From positions 434,135 through 498,134 of the forward strand of contig NZ_LMUR01000018.1 in the NCBI RefSeq assembly GCF_009765825.1: a DNA stretch of 64,000 nucleotides. The letters run 5' to 3'. Positions 46,386 through 54,909 of this stretch are shown here, piece by piece. Below the pieces are notes generated by a model that did not search any database, had not been told where the DNA came from, and was given only the letters and a program-made list of their open reading frames with translations. Position 1 is the stretch's first letter, and the number at the start of each line of letters is the position of its first letter. This DNA is from Granulicella sp. L60. Lineage in GTDB: Bacteria; Acidobacteriota; Terriglobia; Terriglobales; Acidobacteriaceae. Made by a program: the position numbers and the translations under genes.

Positions 46386-47543
46386 ATGGCGAAGAACATC
46401 GTCATCTGCTGTGACGGCACCGGCAACGAGTACTGCGATCACAACTCCAACGTCGTGCAGCTCTACAAAGCCATCATCGTCGACGGCAAACGACAGGTCG
46501 CCTACTACCATCCGGGCCTCGGCACAGAAGGCTCTCCCACCGCCTCCAACAAGCTCAGCGAAGTCCTCTCCGTCGTCGCCGGCCTCGCCTTTGGAGAAGG
46601 CATCCTGCTCTACATCTCCGACGCCTACCGCTATCTGATGAACGTCTACGAAGAGGGCGATAAGGTCTACCTCTTCGGCTTCAGCAGGGGAGCCTACACC
46701 GTCCGCGCCCTCGCCGGAGTCCTGCAGATGTTCGGGCTGCTCTGCCCCGGCAACGACGGCCTCATCTCCTACATCGTCAGGATGTACGCCAAGCGGTCCC
46801 GCGAAGCCGACGGCATGACCAAAACATTCGAGGTCGCCTCGGGATTCAAGAGCACATTCTGCCGCCCCTGCCCGCTCCACCTCGTCGGAGTGTGGGACAC
46901 CGTCAGCTCCGTCGGATGGATCTGGGATCCACTCAAACTCCCCTACACCGCACGCAACCCCGACATGGCCCACGGCCGCCACGCCATCTCCATCGACGAG
47001 CGCCGCTGCTCCTTCCGCAACAACCTCTGGGGCGCGCCATTCCCCGGCCAGGACATCAAGCAGGTGTGGTTCACCGGGGTCCACTCCGACATCGGAGGCT
47101 CCTACGCCGCCACCGAAGCCGGCCTCTCGCAGATCGCCCTGCAATGGATGCTGTGCGAAGCCGTCTCGCTCGGTCTCCTCGTCGACCCCCAACGCGCCAA
47201 TCAGGTTCTCGGCAGAGGTCCCTCCCCCGCCATCGTCGCTCCCAATCCCGCGCAGCCCGAGCACAACTCCCTCAAGGGCGCTTGGTGGATCCTCGAAATC
47301 TTTCCCCACTCGTACTTCGACTCGGTCGAGAAGAGGAAGCGATGGCGCATCCCGAGGGGAGCCCCAAGAACCATCCCGCCCGACTCAGTCTTTCACGAGA
47401 GCGTCTGGAAGAAGATCTCTACCGACCTCAACTACCGCCCAAAAAATCTTCCCTCGGACTTCCTCACCAACCCGGTCTGGAAGACAAGCGCGGAGCCAGA
47501 CGCCGCCTGCATCTTCCCCGAAAAAGCTCCTGATCTTCTCTGA
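46386..47543 (+). CDS. DUF2235 alpha/beta-hydrolase-like protein
   Basis: 385 aa. It opens with IVICCDGTGNEYCD, has the nucleophile elbow LFGFSRGAYTVRALAG (Ser near 103), a VWDTVSSVGW segment (Asp candidate) and VWFTGVHSDIGGSY (His candidate), all signature elements of DUF2235. Related domains are found in T6SS phospholipase effectors, but there is no T6SS gene here and no signal or PAAR/VgrG domain, so a stand-alone cytoplasmic or peripheral lipase/esterase is more likely. AAAGGGAG lies about seven bases before the ATG. Transcribed alone. Confidence 0.85.
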   Translation: MAKNIVICCDGTGNEYCDHNSNVVQLYKAIIVDGKRQVAYYHPGLGTEGSPTASNKLSEVLSVVAGLAFGEGILLYISDAYRYLMNVYEEGDKVYLFGFSRGAYTVRALAGVLQMFGLLCPGNDGLISYIVRMYAKRSREADGMTKTFEVASGFKSTFCRPCPLHLVGVWDTVSSVGWIWDPLKLPYTARNPDMAHGRHAISIDERRCSFRNNLWGAPFPGQDIKQVWFTGVHSDIGGSYAATEAGLSQIALQWMLCEAVSLGLLVDPQRANQVLGRGPSPAIVAPNPAQPEHNSLKGAWWILEIFPHSYFDSVEKRKRWRIPRGAPRTIPPDSVFHESVWKKISTDLNYRPKNLPSDFLTNPVWKTSAEPDAACIFPEKAPDLL

Positions 47544-47632
47544 GACTCTTGAAGAGGAACGAACGAAAAGATAGAACCGTTCCTCTTCGAAGGGCTAATT
47601 CAAAGGAAGAACAGCGAAATGTCTGTCGAGAA

Positions 47633-48364
47633 CTACCCGTCCAGTCCTTCAAACAGATCCGTACCCATCCGCGCCGCCTGCGGCTCCATCGCCGCCACCA
47701 ACGCATAGCGCTCGTCGTCTCCATGTTCTTCGAAGACCATCTTCACCTTCTCCATCAGCGGAGCCTGTGAGACATGCATCAGAAACGCCTTCAGCTTGCG
47801 CTCCTTCGCCGATCGAATATCTAAAACGACCGTCCACGGAATCCTCATCGCCGGTGGCCTGCCCGGAATCGAAAAATCAGCACTCAGGTAATAAAGCCGC
47901 TTAGCCTTGTGCAGCTTCGTCGCATCCGGATAGCGCTTCGCCTGTCCCGCCCAGTGAAACGCCGCCGTCGTCAGCATCGAAGCCATCATGTGGTCAGGAT
48001 GCGAGTTCTGTCCGCCATCGCCGCCAAACGTAATCACCACATCCGGACGAAACCGCTGCATCCGCTCCACCAGCCTGCCCACCGCAACCGAGAACTCGGC
48101 AAACTCTAGCTGAGCATCCTGATAGTCCAACAGCTCATACTCGGTCACGCCCAGCACCTCGCACGACGCGCGAAACTCCTCGCGGCGCATCGCCCCCAGC
48201 GCCTCGCCCGAAGCCGCATCCCCACGATTGGTCGCCGCTTGCCCATCTGTCAGGCAGACCACATACGTCTCGATCCCACGATCCGCAGCCAGCGCCAGCG
48301 CTCCGCCAAACCCAAAACACTCATCATCCGGATGAGCGACCACACACATCAACCTCAAGCCCAC
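47633..48364 (-). CDS. PIG-L family deacetylase (BshB-like size)
   Basis: 243 aa from a GTG at 48364 with GAGGGGG four bases upstream, overlapping the end of rnhB by ten bases. The zinc motif is AHPDDE near 10-15 (MCVVAHPDDECFGFGG). The second histidine motif is SHPDHMMAS. No signal peptide. In this family it may deacetylate GlcNAc-malate (bacillithiol route), mycothiol-type or other GlcNAc substrates. Bacillithiol partners (BshA, BshC) are not in the window. Attached to the end of the ribosomal/RNase block by overlap, suggesting co-transcription. Confidence 0.85.
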   Translation of the reverse strand: MGLRLMCVVAHPDDECFGFGGALALAADRGIETYVVCLTDGQAATNRGDAASGEALGAMRREEFRASCEVLGVTEYELLDYQDAQLEFAEFSVAVGRLVERMQRFRPDVVITFGGDGGQNSHPDHMMASMLTTAAFHWAGQAKRYPDATKLHKAKRLYYLSADFSIPGRPPAMRIPWTVVLDIRSAKERKLKAFLMHVSQAPLMEKVKMVFEEHGDDERYALVAAMEPQAARMGTDLFEGLDG

Positions 48365-49119
48365 TCTGCCCCCTCAAGATCAGCCTCATCAAACAGCAGC
48401 TCAGCCGAGACCACCTCTTCCATCACCGCATCCGGATCGACCCCGCGCACCGGCGCGAAGCTCCTGCGATGCAGCGCACACGGCCCCATCTCCGCCAGCG
48501 CCCTGCGATGTTCCGGCGTGCCATATCCCTTGTGCGATGCCAGTCCGTACCCCGGATGCACCTCATCCAGCTCCCGCATCAACGCGTCCCGATGTACCTT
48601 CGCCACCACCGAAGCCGCTGCAATCGAAAGGCTAAGCGAATCCCCATAGATCAGCTTCGTCTGTTTGCAAGGATGATCCAACCTCATCGCATCGATCAGC
48701 AGATGGTCCGGCTCCACCAGCAGCCCACACACCGCCTGCAGCATCGCAATGCGCGTCGCCTGGTAGATATTCACCCGATCGATCGTCTCCGCATCCACCT
48801 CTGCCACGCAGATCGCAATCGCCATCCCGCGTATCTGCAGGTCAAGCGACTCCCGCTCCTCGCGCGTCAGTTGTTTGGAGTCCTTCAACCCCGCGCCCGC
48901 AAGTTCGTCCATGTACTCCGGCAGAATCACCGCTGCCGCCACCACCGGCCCAAACAGCGCCCCACGCCCCACCTCATCCACACCAGCAATACGCTGAAAT
49001 CCGTAGTACCGCAACGCCTGCTCCGGCGCATCGCTGCACACAAGCTGCCTCAGCATGCGCTGCTTGGCGGTGTTTGCGGTCACGGTTCGCGCAGCGCGTG
49101 GGTAGGGAGTCGAAGCCAT
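48355..49119 (-). CDS. rnhB: Ribonuclease HII
   Basis: 254 aa from the ATG at 49119 (GGAAG five bases upstream). It removes RNA from RNA-DNA hybrids and misincorporated ribonucleotides. The active site is in GVDEVGRGALFGPVVAAAVI (DEG... motif, Asp and Glu), the second acid in LLIDAM, and the conserved SLSIAAASVVAKVHRD. The late motif is YGLASHKGYGTPEHRRAL. It lies after rplS, the common bacterial order. The last ten bases overlap the PIG-L gene. The in-frame extension upstream of 49119 is poorly conserved in character. Confidence 0.93.
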   Translation of the reverse strand: MASTPYPRAARTVTANTAKQRMLRQLVCSDAPEQALRYYGFQRIAGVDEVGRGALFGPVVAAAVILPEYMDELAGAGLKDSKQLTREERESLDLQIRGMAIAICVAEVDAETIDRVNIYQATRIAMLQAVCGLLVEPDHLLIDAMRLDHPCKQTKLIYGDSLSLSIAAASVVAKVHRDALMRELDEVHPGYGLASHKGYGTPEHRRALAEMGPCALHRRSFAPVRGVDPDAVMEEVVSAELLFDEADLEGAEWA

Positions 49120-49154
49120 TGCTCTTCCAGTCGAGTGTAAACCCGGCGCGCAGA

Positions 49155-49184
49155 ACGAAGCCACGACCGGAGTCGTGGCTTCGT
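49155..49184. terminator. Stable hairpin between rplS and rnhB
   Basis: ACGAAGCCACGAC (49155-49167) pairs perfectly with GTCGTGGCTTCGT (49172-49184) around a CGGA tetraloop. Reading the minus strand, it follows rplS and precedes rnhB; only a short TTCT follows, so it may be a partial terminator or an mRNA-end stabiliser that sets the L19 : RNase HII ratio. Confidence 0.55.
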
Positions 49185-49230
49185 GGAAAACGTGGAACGA
49201 ATAAAAGAATGAAAGCAGGGAAGCGAAGGC

Positions 49231-49590
49231 TTACTTGGTGGCGCGCTCAACCTCGCGCAGACGAGCGGCCTTACCGCGCAGACCGCGCAGGTAAAACAGC
49301 TTCGAACGGCGAACCTGGTACGAGCGAACCTTCTCGACCTTATCGACGACCTTGGAGTTGTAAGGGAAGATGCGCTCGACGCCCTGGCCGAAGCTCATCT
49401 TGCGAACCGTGAACGAGCCCTGTGCGCCCTTGCGGCATGCGATAACCATACCCTCAAACGCCTGCAGACGCTCTTTCTCGCCTTCACGAATCTTTACTTG
49501 CACACGAACTGTATCGCCAGGGGCGAACGCGGGTAAATCGGTCCGCTCGAACTTCGCGGCCAGCTTCTGCATAATCGGATGAATGGACAT
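49231..49590 (-). CDS. rplS: 50S ribosomal protein L19
   Basis: 119 aa, standard length. Recognised by [61 protein letters not shown] and [18 protein letters not shown]. It sits at the 30S-50S interface. It belongs to the rpsP-rimM-trmD-rplS block, but here is separated from trmD by a gene on the other strand, so it must be transcribed from its own promoter or by read-through. Confidence 0.97.
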   Translation of the reverse strand: MSIHPIMQKLAAKFERTDLPAFAPGDTVRVQVKIREGEKERLQAFEGMVIACRKGAQGSFTVRKMSFGQGVERIFPYNSKVVDKVEKVRSYQVRRSKLFYLRGLRGKAARLREVERATK

Positions 49591-49745
49591 GACACAACTT
49601 TCCTATGTTGGACTCGTCTTTCAGTGTACACCAAAACACCATTTCAGAGCACGTAAATCGATGCCGCACCATCTCCAGACGCCAACGGCCAACCGCCAGC
49701 CCACGCAGACGACACCAGCTATCATCTTCCCATAAACTACTGCCA

Positions 49746-50270
49746 ATGCTCCTCAAACCCGCCGTCGAAGCCGACTATCCCGAAGTCGTGGAACTCGCCA
49801 ACATCGCCTTTCGCGGCACAGGCCCGTCCGCAAGCTGGAACACCGAAGCAGACTTCATCACCGGCCAACGCCTCACCGAGCCTCTGCTCAGAGAAGACCT
49901 CACCGCAAAGCCCCACGCCCAACTCCTCCTCCAACGTGACGCCCCCGGCCAACCCCTCCTCGGATCCGTCTGGCTCGAACCCAGGGACGACCACACTTGG
50001 TACCTCGGCCTCCTCACCATCCGTCCCGATCAGCAGAACCGGCAACTCGGCCGCACCCTTCTCGCCGACGCAGAGTCTTTCGCAAAGCAAGCGGGTGCCC
50101 AGCGCATCCGCATGACCGTCGTCAACGTTCGTGACACACTCATCGCCTGGTACCAACGGCGCGGATACGCTCTAACCGGCGAGACCGCCCCCTTTCCCTA
50201 CGGAGACGAGCGCTTCGGCAAACCTCTACGCGACGACCTCCACTTCGTCGTCCTCGAAAAACCCCTCTAG
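49746..50270 (+). CDS. GNAT-family N-acetyltransferase inserted in the ribosomal block
   Basis: 174 aa from the ATG at 49746; earlier in-frame codons lack GNAT character. LKPAVEADYPEVVELANIAF is a typical first strand-helix, WYLGLLTIRPDQQNRQLGRTLLADAE carries motif A, and IRMTVVNVRDTLIAWYQRRGYALTGET motif B. The substrate is unknown. It is on the plus strand between trmD and rplS, both on the minus strand, and therefore breaks a normally contiguous operon. Confidence 0.88.
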   Translation: MLLKPAVEADYPEVVELANIAFRGTGPSASWNTEADFITGQRLTEPLLREDLTAKPHAQLLLQRDAPGQPLLGSVWLEPRDDHTWYLGLLTIRPDQQNRQLGRTLLADAESFAKQAGAQRIRMTVVNVRDTLIAWYQRRGYALTGETAPFPYGDERFGKPLRDDLHFVVLEKPL

Positions 50271-50299
50271 CTCAGCGAACCATTCGTCCCTGCGCGAAA

Positions 50300-51115
50300 C
50301 TACTCCTGATACCCACGCAGCTCCGCCAGAATCTCCCGATCCTCCTCACTGATCTCCATCTTCTCCAGCAAGTCCGGACGATTCTCCAGCGTCTTCTTCA
50401 ACGCCATCCTCCTCCGCCATCGCCGAATCACCTCATGATTTCCCCCCGCCAGGGCCTCCGGAATCATCACCCCCATAAAATCCGCAGGCCGCGTGTAGTG
50501 CGGATAGTCCAGCAGCCCTCCCGATCCATACGTCGAACGCGGCGGCCCATCCCCCACGCCATCCTCCGCGCCGCCGTCCTCCGCACCAAAGCTCTCAAAC
50601 CGCGATGAGTCCGGATTCCCTAGCGCTCCCGGCAGCAGACGCACCACCGCATCCACAATCACCGCAGCCGCCAGCTCCCCACCCGAGAGCACATAGTCTC
50701 CAATCGAAATCTCGCGGTCGCACATCAACTCGTTCACGCGCTCATCCACACCCTCATAACGCCCGCAGATAATCACCACCCGCTCTGTCTCCGCCAGCTC
50801 CTGCGCCACCGCCTGACTGAACGGCTGCCCCTGCGCCGACAGCAGAATCACCGTCTCCTTCGTCCGTTGCCGGTCACCCTTCGCAGCGATGTTCAGCGTC
50901 TGCACCGCATCGTAGATCGGCTGCGCCTTCAGCACCATCCCCTCGCCGCCGCCAAACGGCCGATCGTCCACCGTGCGATGGCGGTCGTGCGTGAAGCTGC
51001 GCAGATCGTGCGTCGCAATCTCCACCAGCCCCGCAACGCGCGCGCGTTTCAGAATGCCGTAGTCAAAAGGTCCAGCGAAAAAATCAGGAAAGATCGTAAG
51101 AATATCGAAGTGCAT
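50300..51115 (-). CDS. trmD: tRNA (guanine-N1-)-methyltransferase, position 37
   Basis: 271 aa. It makes m1G37 in tRNAs reading CUN, CCN and CGG and prevents +1 frameshifting. The knot-fold SAM site is VIICGRYEGVDERV and ISIGDYVLSGGELAAAVIVDAVVRLLPGALGN. The N-terminus MHFDILTIFPDFFAGPFDYGIL is classic. After the interdomain loop start ESF there is an acidic, Gly-rich insertion (GAEDGGAEDGVGDGPP), where usual TrmD goes almost directly to LLDYPHYTRPADFMG. The insertion lies in the flexible linker that closes over tRNA and is probably tolerated. Confidence 0.96.
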   Translation of the reverse strand: MHFDILTIFPDFFAGPFDYGILKRARVAGLVEIATHDLRSFTHDRHRTVDDRPFGGGEGMVLKAQPIYDAVQTLNIAAKGDRQRTKETVILLSAQGQPFSQAVAQELAETERVVIICGRYEGVDERVNELMCDREISIGDYVLSGGELAAAVIVDAVVRLLPGALGNPDSSRFESFGAEDGGAEDGVGDGPPRSTYGSGGLLDYPHYTRPADFMGVMIPEALAGGNHEVIRRWRRRMALKKTLENRPDLLEKMEISEEDREILAELRGYQE

Positions 51116-51273
51116 AGGTAAGGTCAGTCAGCTCTTTCAACGCCGCAGACTGCACGATATCACTTAGAAGTTGTAGAGCACTGCACCTATATTCCACAAA
51201 AAAGATCAGTGCGATGCTCTACCCTTAAATCACGATGTTCCGACCCCGCAACGCGAGTGAAAAGGTAAACAGA

Positions 51274-52170
51274 ATGCTTCCGGTAAAACTCGCAGCGGCC
51301 CATCTTCTTGCGTTGATTCTGCTCTGCGGCATCGCTCCCGCGCAGCAGATCGCATCATCATCAAATCTTCCCGCATCGCCCCAGCCACAGCCCACCCTCT
51401 ACGCAAAGCTCGACCCCGCATCGCCCTTCACCCTCGACGAACCCGCGCCCAACTCCTCCAGCGGCCATCACTATGTACGCAGCGTCCCAGGGCCACTCGC
51501 AGCGCTGGAGCAGGAAGAGAGCATCCCCTTCCACTCCATCACCATCGGTCTTGCGGCCAGCACCCTCGGAGCCGGCATCGAATTCGCGACACCCGTCGCG
51601 TTCAACTTCAAACTCCGCTCCAGCGTCAACGTCCTCACCTTCGCCCTGCCATTCACCATCCACGGCGTCAACTATGCCTCCGACTTCCACTTCAAATCCG
51701 ACGCCACCACTCTCGACTGGTATCCAAAACACGGTGGATTTCGCGTCAGCCCCGGCATCCTGTACTTCAAAAACTCCGCCAATGCCGTCGCCTCCGTCGG
51801 CCTCGGTCAGAACTTTGAGCTAGGCAGCCAGCCCTTCATCAACAGCGTCGACGACCCCGTCAACGGCACCATGTCCACCGTCTATCATCACGAGTTCGCA
51901 CCCATGTTGACCTTCGGCTTCAGAAACATCGTCCCTTTTCTCGGCAGGCATATCTCGTTGCCGCTCGACTTTGGCCTCGCCTTCACAGGCGCTCCCCAGA
52001 TCGTCGTCAACCTTACCGGAACCGCCTGCACCGATCAGGGCTGTGTCAGCTTCGCATCCAACTCCGAAGCACAGTCCAGCCTCAAGGCCGAGATCACCAG
52101 CCTCAACAACGATCTCAAAAGTTTTCCCGTCTACCCCATCGCCTCGTTGGGCTTCGCCTACCGCTTCTAA
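51274..52170 (+). CDS. Exported hypothetical protein, probable outer-membrane beta-barrel
   Basis: 298 aa from the ATG at 51274 (AAAAGGT upstream). A signal peptide (~1-23) ends before QQIASSS. The mature part has repeated amphipathic strands: FHSITIGLAASTLGAGIEFATPV, FRVSPGILYFKNSANAVASV, HEFAPMLTFGFRNIVPFL, LPLDFGLAFTGAPQIVVNL and a C-terminal PIASLGFAYRF ending in Phe, as in barrel proteins. No known family was recognised. Located on the plus strand between rimM and trmD, interrupting the minus-strand ribosomal block. Confidence 0.7.
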   Translation: MLPVKLAAAHLLALILLCGIAPAQQIASSSNLPASPQPQPTLYAKLDPASPFTLDEPAPNSSSGHHYVRSVPGPLAALEQEESIPFHSITIGLAASTLGAGIEFATPVAFNFKLRSSVNVLTFALPFTIHGVNYASDFHFKSDATTLDWYPKHGGFRVSPGILYFKNSANAVASVGLGQNFELGSQPFINSVDDPVNGTMSTVYHHEFAPMLTFGFRNIVPFLGRHISLPLDFGLAFTGAPQIVVNLTGTACTDQGCVSFASNSEAQSSLKAEITSLNNDLKSFPVYPIASLGFAYRF

Positions 52171-52790
52171 CTCTTCCCGCTTCCGTTTCTCTCGTCCCCA
52201 CCCGCACGATTGACCTCCACCAGGCCCTCCGGCAGCGCCATGTCGATCCGCTTCGCCTCCGTGTCCATCTGCACCAGAAACGTCTTCACAAACGGAATCA
52301 AAATCTCATCCCCGTTCGGCGAGATTACCTCCAGCAGAGGAGCCGCATCTTCCAGCCGCCTCCCCCCATCCGGCGTCATCGCAAACTGCACATCGTCCAC
52401 CACCCCCACCAACACGCCGCCGTCATACACCGTGCAACCCACCAGCTCGCTGATGTAGACCGCCTCTTCGTCCAGTGGCAGCCGCTCCTCGCGAGGCACG
52501 ATCACCTCCAGCCCCGCCAGTGTCTCCGCATCCGAGATCGTCTCCACGCCAGCAAACTGCAGCACGATCCGCCCATCGTTCTTTCCCACCGGCAGCCAGA
52601 ACGCAATCACCTCCGCCGAGCGCGCCGCGGCTTCCTCCCCATCGAAGCCGGGCTTAGCCAGAAACACTCGCTTCTGTTCGTCGAAGCGTTCCGGGAAGTC
52701 AGTAAACAGCTCTGCAAGCACCTCACCCTTCCGGCCCTGGGGCCGAAGCAGATGTGCCAATACGATCCATGCGGGAGCACTTTGTGTCAT
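52167..52790 (-). CDS. rimM: Ribosome maturation factor RimM
   Basis: 207 aa from the ATG at 52790; no clear Shine-Dalgarno, and the frame extends to 52850. It assists 30S head assembly around S19. The N-terminal domain has IVLAHLLRPQGRKGEVLAEL and FAGVETISDAETLAGLEV; the PRC-barrel part has YISELVGCTVYDGG-VLVGVVDDV, LLEVISPNGDEILIPFV and the end RIDMALPEGLVEVN. Follows khpA on the minus strand in the conserved order; its stop overlaps the end of the opposite-strand barrel gene by four bases. Confidence 0.93.
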   Translation of the reverse strand: MTQSAPAWIVLAHLLRPQGRKGEVLAELFTDFPERFDEQKRVFLAKPGFDGEEAAARSAEVIAFWLPVGKNDGRIVLQFAGVETISDAETLAGLEVIVPREERLPLDEEAVYISELVGCTVYDGGVLVGVVDDVQFAMTPDGGRRLEDAAPLLEVISPNGDEILIPFVKTFLVQMDTEAKRIDMALPEGLVEVNRAGGDERNGSGKS

Positions 52791-52902
52791 AAGGAAGAGA
52801 GAGAAGCGGACGACGGAAGGGAGGCGACCGGCGAAAGAACCATGCGACAACCGGTCAGTCCGCCGTTAGCCAACCTATACGCAGTCTACAGATCGATAAA
52901 AT

Positions 52903-53229
52903 CTACAGATCCGACTGCGCTACATCCGGTTGTTGCGTCGACGTTTCCGGCTCTTCCACAATATCAAGCGAGAAGCGATGCTTCAGCTTCATGCTGGCTG
53001 CGCTGAGAATGGTTCGCACCGACCGTGCTGTGCGCCCCTGTTTCCCAATCACCTTGCCGACATCGCCATGTGATACGCGTAGCCGGATCACGGTTCCGTC
53101 TCGGTCTTCAATGGCCTCGACAGAAACCTGGTCCGGATAATCCACCAGGGCACGGGCAATCTCAGTAATAAGGTCTGTCATGTTCTGCACAGGGCTGTTC
53201 CCTGTTTGCGACTGAATGGCCTGAGTCAT
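52903..53229 (-). CDS. khpA: KhpA-type KH-domain RNA-binding protein
   Basis: 108 aa from the ATG at 53229, preceded by AAGG at six bases. A single KH domain: ITEIARALVDYPDQVSVEA, then the GxxG loop GKVIGKQGRTARSVRTIL. In Firmicutes KhpA pairs with KhpB/Jag in RNA regulation and cell division; in many phyla it lies between rpsP and rimM, as here. It has a short N-terminal extension before MTDLITEI and an acidic C-terminal tail (IVEEPETSTQQPDVAQSDL). Confidence 0.92.
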   Translation of the reverse strand: MTQAIQSQTGNSPVQNMTDLITEIARALVDYPDQVSVEAIEDRDGTVIRLRVSHGDVGKVIGKQGRTARSVRTILSAASMKLKHRFSLDIVEEPETSTQQPDVAQSDL

Positions 53230-53509
53230 CACACACCTTCTCGGTTTGAAATCGCGATGCGCCGCTCAAGCCTCTCCCCTTCGTCCCGTCGATGCGGGAT
53301 CTTCTAGGTAGTGCTGAAACGAGCGACACGCCGGTCGTAGGGCTCCGGATCGAAACCCGGTCTTCCACTTTGCAGTTCGATGCAAGACGAGATGCAATAC
53401 CAAGAAGTCTACGTGAAACTTTGCCCGGGCCATCCAGGAAGAACCAACAATGCCAGCTATCTTTGGGAACCGAAAAAGACGTTCCCAAAGTGCGAGAGGA
53501 GGTAACTTC

Positions 53510-53764
53510 TTAGGCGGCCGCTTCGATCTCAGCCGGCTTCTGTGCCATCAACTTCCCAACTCGTTCCGACAACTGGGCGCCATTGCTGGTCCAGTAGTCG
53601 ATCCGGTCGCGCTTCAGATCGAAGGTCGCCGGGTTCGTGCGCGGATTGTAGGTTCCCACCACTTCGATCGAACGACCATTACGGGCGCGATCCTTCTCAA
53701 TAACAACGATGCGATAGTGGGGCTGCTTACGCGCTCCAACGCGCGCCAAACGAATCATCAACAC
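53510..53764 (-). CDS. rpsP: 30S ribosomal protein S16
   Basis: 84 aa if begun at the GTG at 53764, which has AAAGG eight bases upstream; the alternative is the ATG six bases downstream at 53758. MIRLARVGARKQPHYRIVVI, GRSIEVVGTYNPRT and LSERVGKLMAQKPAE are diagnostic. First gene of the block, with a good promoter candidate about 100 bases upstream. Confidence 0.96.
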   Translation of the reverse strand: MLMIRLARVGARKQPHYRIVVIEKDRARNGRSIEVVGTYNPRTNPATFDLKRDRIDYWTSNGAQLSERVGKLMAQKPAEIEAAA

Positions 53765-53863
53765 GGGCAATACCTTTCAAAACATGTTTTTTAGTGGGCT
53801 ATCAACGGCACCGCCGGCAGGTTCCAATCCGGACAGAGGGCGAGATACAGAACCCAACAACTA

Positions 53864-53892
53864 AGTATGGCGGAAAATCGCCGTTTCTGCAA
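53864..53892 (-). promoter_or_regulatory. Sigma-70-like promoter for rpsP
   Basis: Read on the minus strand, TTGCAG (53892-53887) is followed after 17 bases by CATACT (53869-53864), about 100 bases before the rpsP start. A small hairpin (GGCG-CGCC) falls in the spacer. Confidence 0.5.
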
Positions 53893-53980
53893 TCAAATTA
53901 GCTCAAAAAGCTGTTTTCGTGGGTCAAAAAGGCCTCACCCCGAGCCACAAAACCGGACAACAACAAATGTTTCGCCCACG

Positions 53981-54850
53981 TCAATTCGCCGGAAACAGAA
54001 ACCGCAGCACATCCCCAAACCGTGCCGACCAGGCGCTCTCATCGTGCACCGCACCCTCCGCCTCCACGAACGCCAGATCCACCTCGCTCCGCCAGCCCCG
54101 TCGAATCAGCATCTTCTCCAGCGTCTCCGCATCCCGCACGTGCCGCCCGCCCTCCGCCGTCCCAATATCCAGCCAGATCTTCAGCTCCGGCCTCGGCTCC
54201 CTCCGCTCAACCAAACCGAAGATGCTCCGATGATCCCACCACAGCGAAGGAGACATCACCGCCAGCCGCCCAAACACATCCGGACGCTCAAATCCCAGAT
54301 AAAGCGAGATCAGCCCACCCAGCGAAGACCCTCCCAGCGCCGTCCCACCCGCACCCGGCATCGTCCTGTATAGACCGTCAATCATCGGCTTCAACTCCTC
54401 GATCAGCAGCCGCCCATACTTCGCACCCTCGCCTCCACCCATCTTGAAGTCACGCGTCGGCGTGTACTCGGCCATCCTCCGCAGCCCTGTATTGGCCACG
54501 CCCACCAGAATCACCGGCTCCATCTCCCCCTCAAGCGTCAGCCGGTCCGCGGTCGTATGCGCATTCCACGTCCGACCAGCAATATACGAGGTGTGCCCAT
54601 CAAAAAGATTCTGCCCATCATGTAGATAGAAGACAGGGAAGCGTCGCTCCTCCTGCTCCTCATACTGCGGCGGCAGATAGACCGAAACCGCACGGTCGTC
54701 CGGCAGTATCTCCGAGTGAAACGCATGTACCCGGTACCGCGGATTCGACCTCAGCCCATCCGCATCCCCATCCCCCGGAGTCGCAGACTCCGACTCACGC
54801 TCGAACGACTCGAACGCGGCATCCGAAGAAGATGGCGGAAACAGTTCCAA
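53981..54850 (-). CDS. Esterase D/IroE-type alpha/beta hydrolase
   Basis: 289 aa of the putative-esterase family (PF00756 type). The start appears to be the TTG at 54850; no in-frame ATG precedes the conserved part. Key segments are VSVYLPPQYEEQEERRFPVFYLHDGQNLF, nucleophile elbow GGSSLGGLISLYLGFERPDVF (Ser near 185), and a C-terminal GAVHDESAW with the His. No signal peptide. Likely acts on small esters or glycosylated siderophore-type substrates. It diverges from a second esterase-family gene 59 bases away. Confidence 0.85.
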   Translation of the reverse strand: MELFPPSSSDAAFESFERESESATPGDGDADGLRSNPRYRVHAFHSEILPDDRAVSVYLPPQYEEQEERRFPVFYLHDGQNLFDGHTSYIAGRTWNAHTTADRLTLEGEMEPVILVGVANTGLRRMAEYTPTRDFKMGGGEGAKYGRLLIEELKPMIDGLYRTMPGAGGTALGGSSLGGLISLYLGFERPDVFGRLAVMSPSLWWDHRSIFGLVERREPRPELKIWLDIGTAEGGRHVRDAETLEKMLIRRGWRSEVDLAFVEAEGAVHDESAWSARFGDVLRFLFPAN

Positions 54851-54909
54851 TGCGATGGTTGCGGCTCCAGTAAACTACGATTGCATCAGACTAGCAGAGG
54901 TGGCATCCG

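Noticed and set aside
46239-47309. Upstream extension of the pdxH frame by about 360 codons
   Set aside because: It covers the DUF2235 gene in antisense, has no conserved features, and PdxH proteins begin near the ATG with a good ribosome site at 46238.
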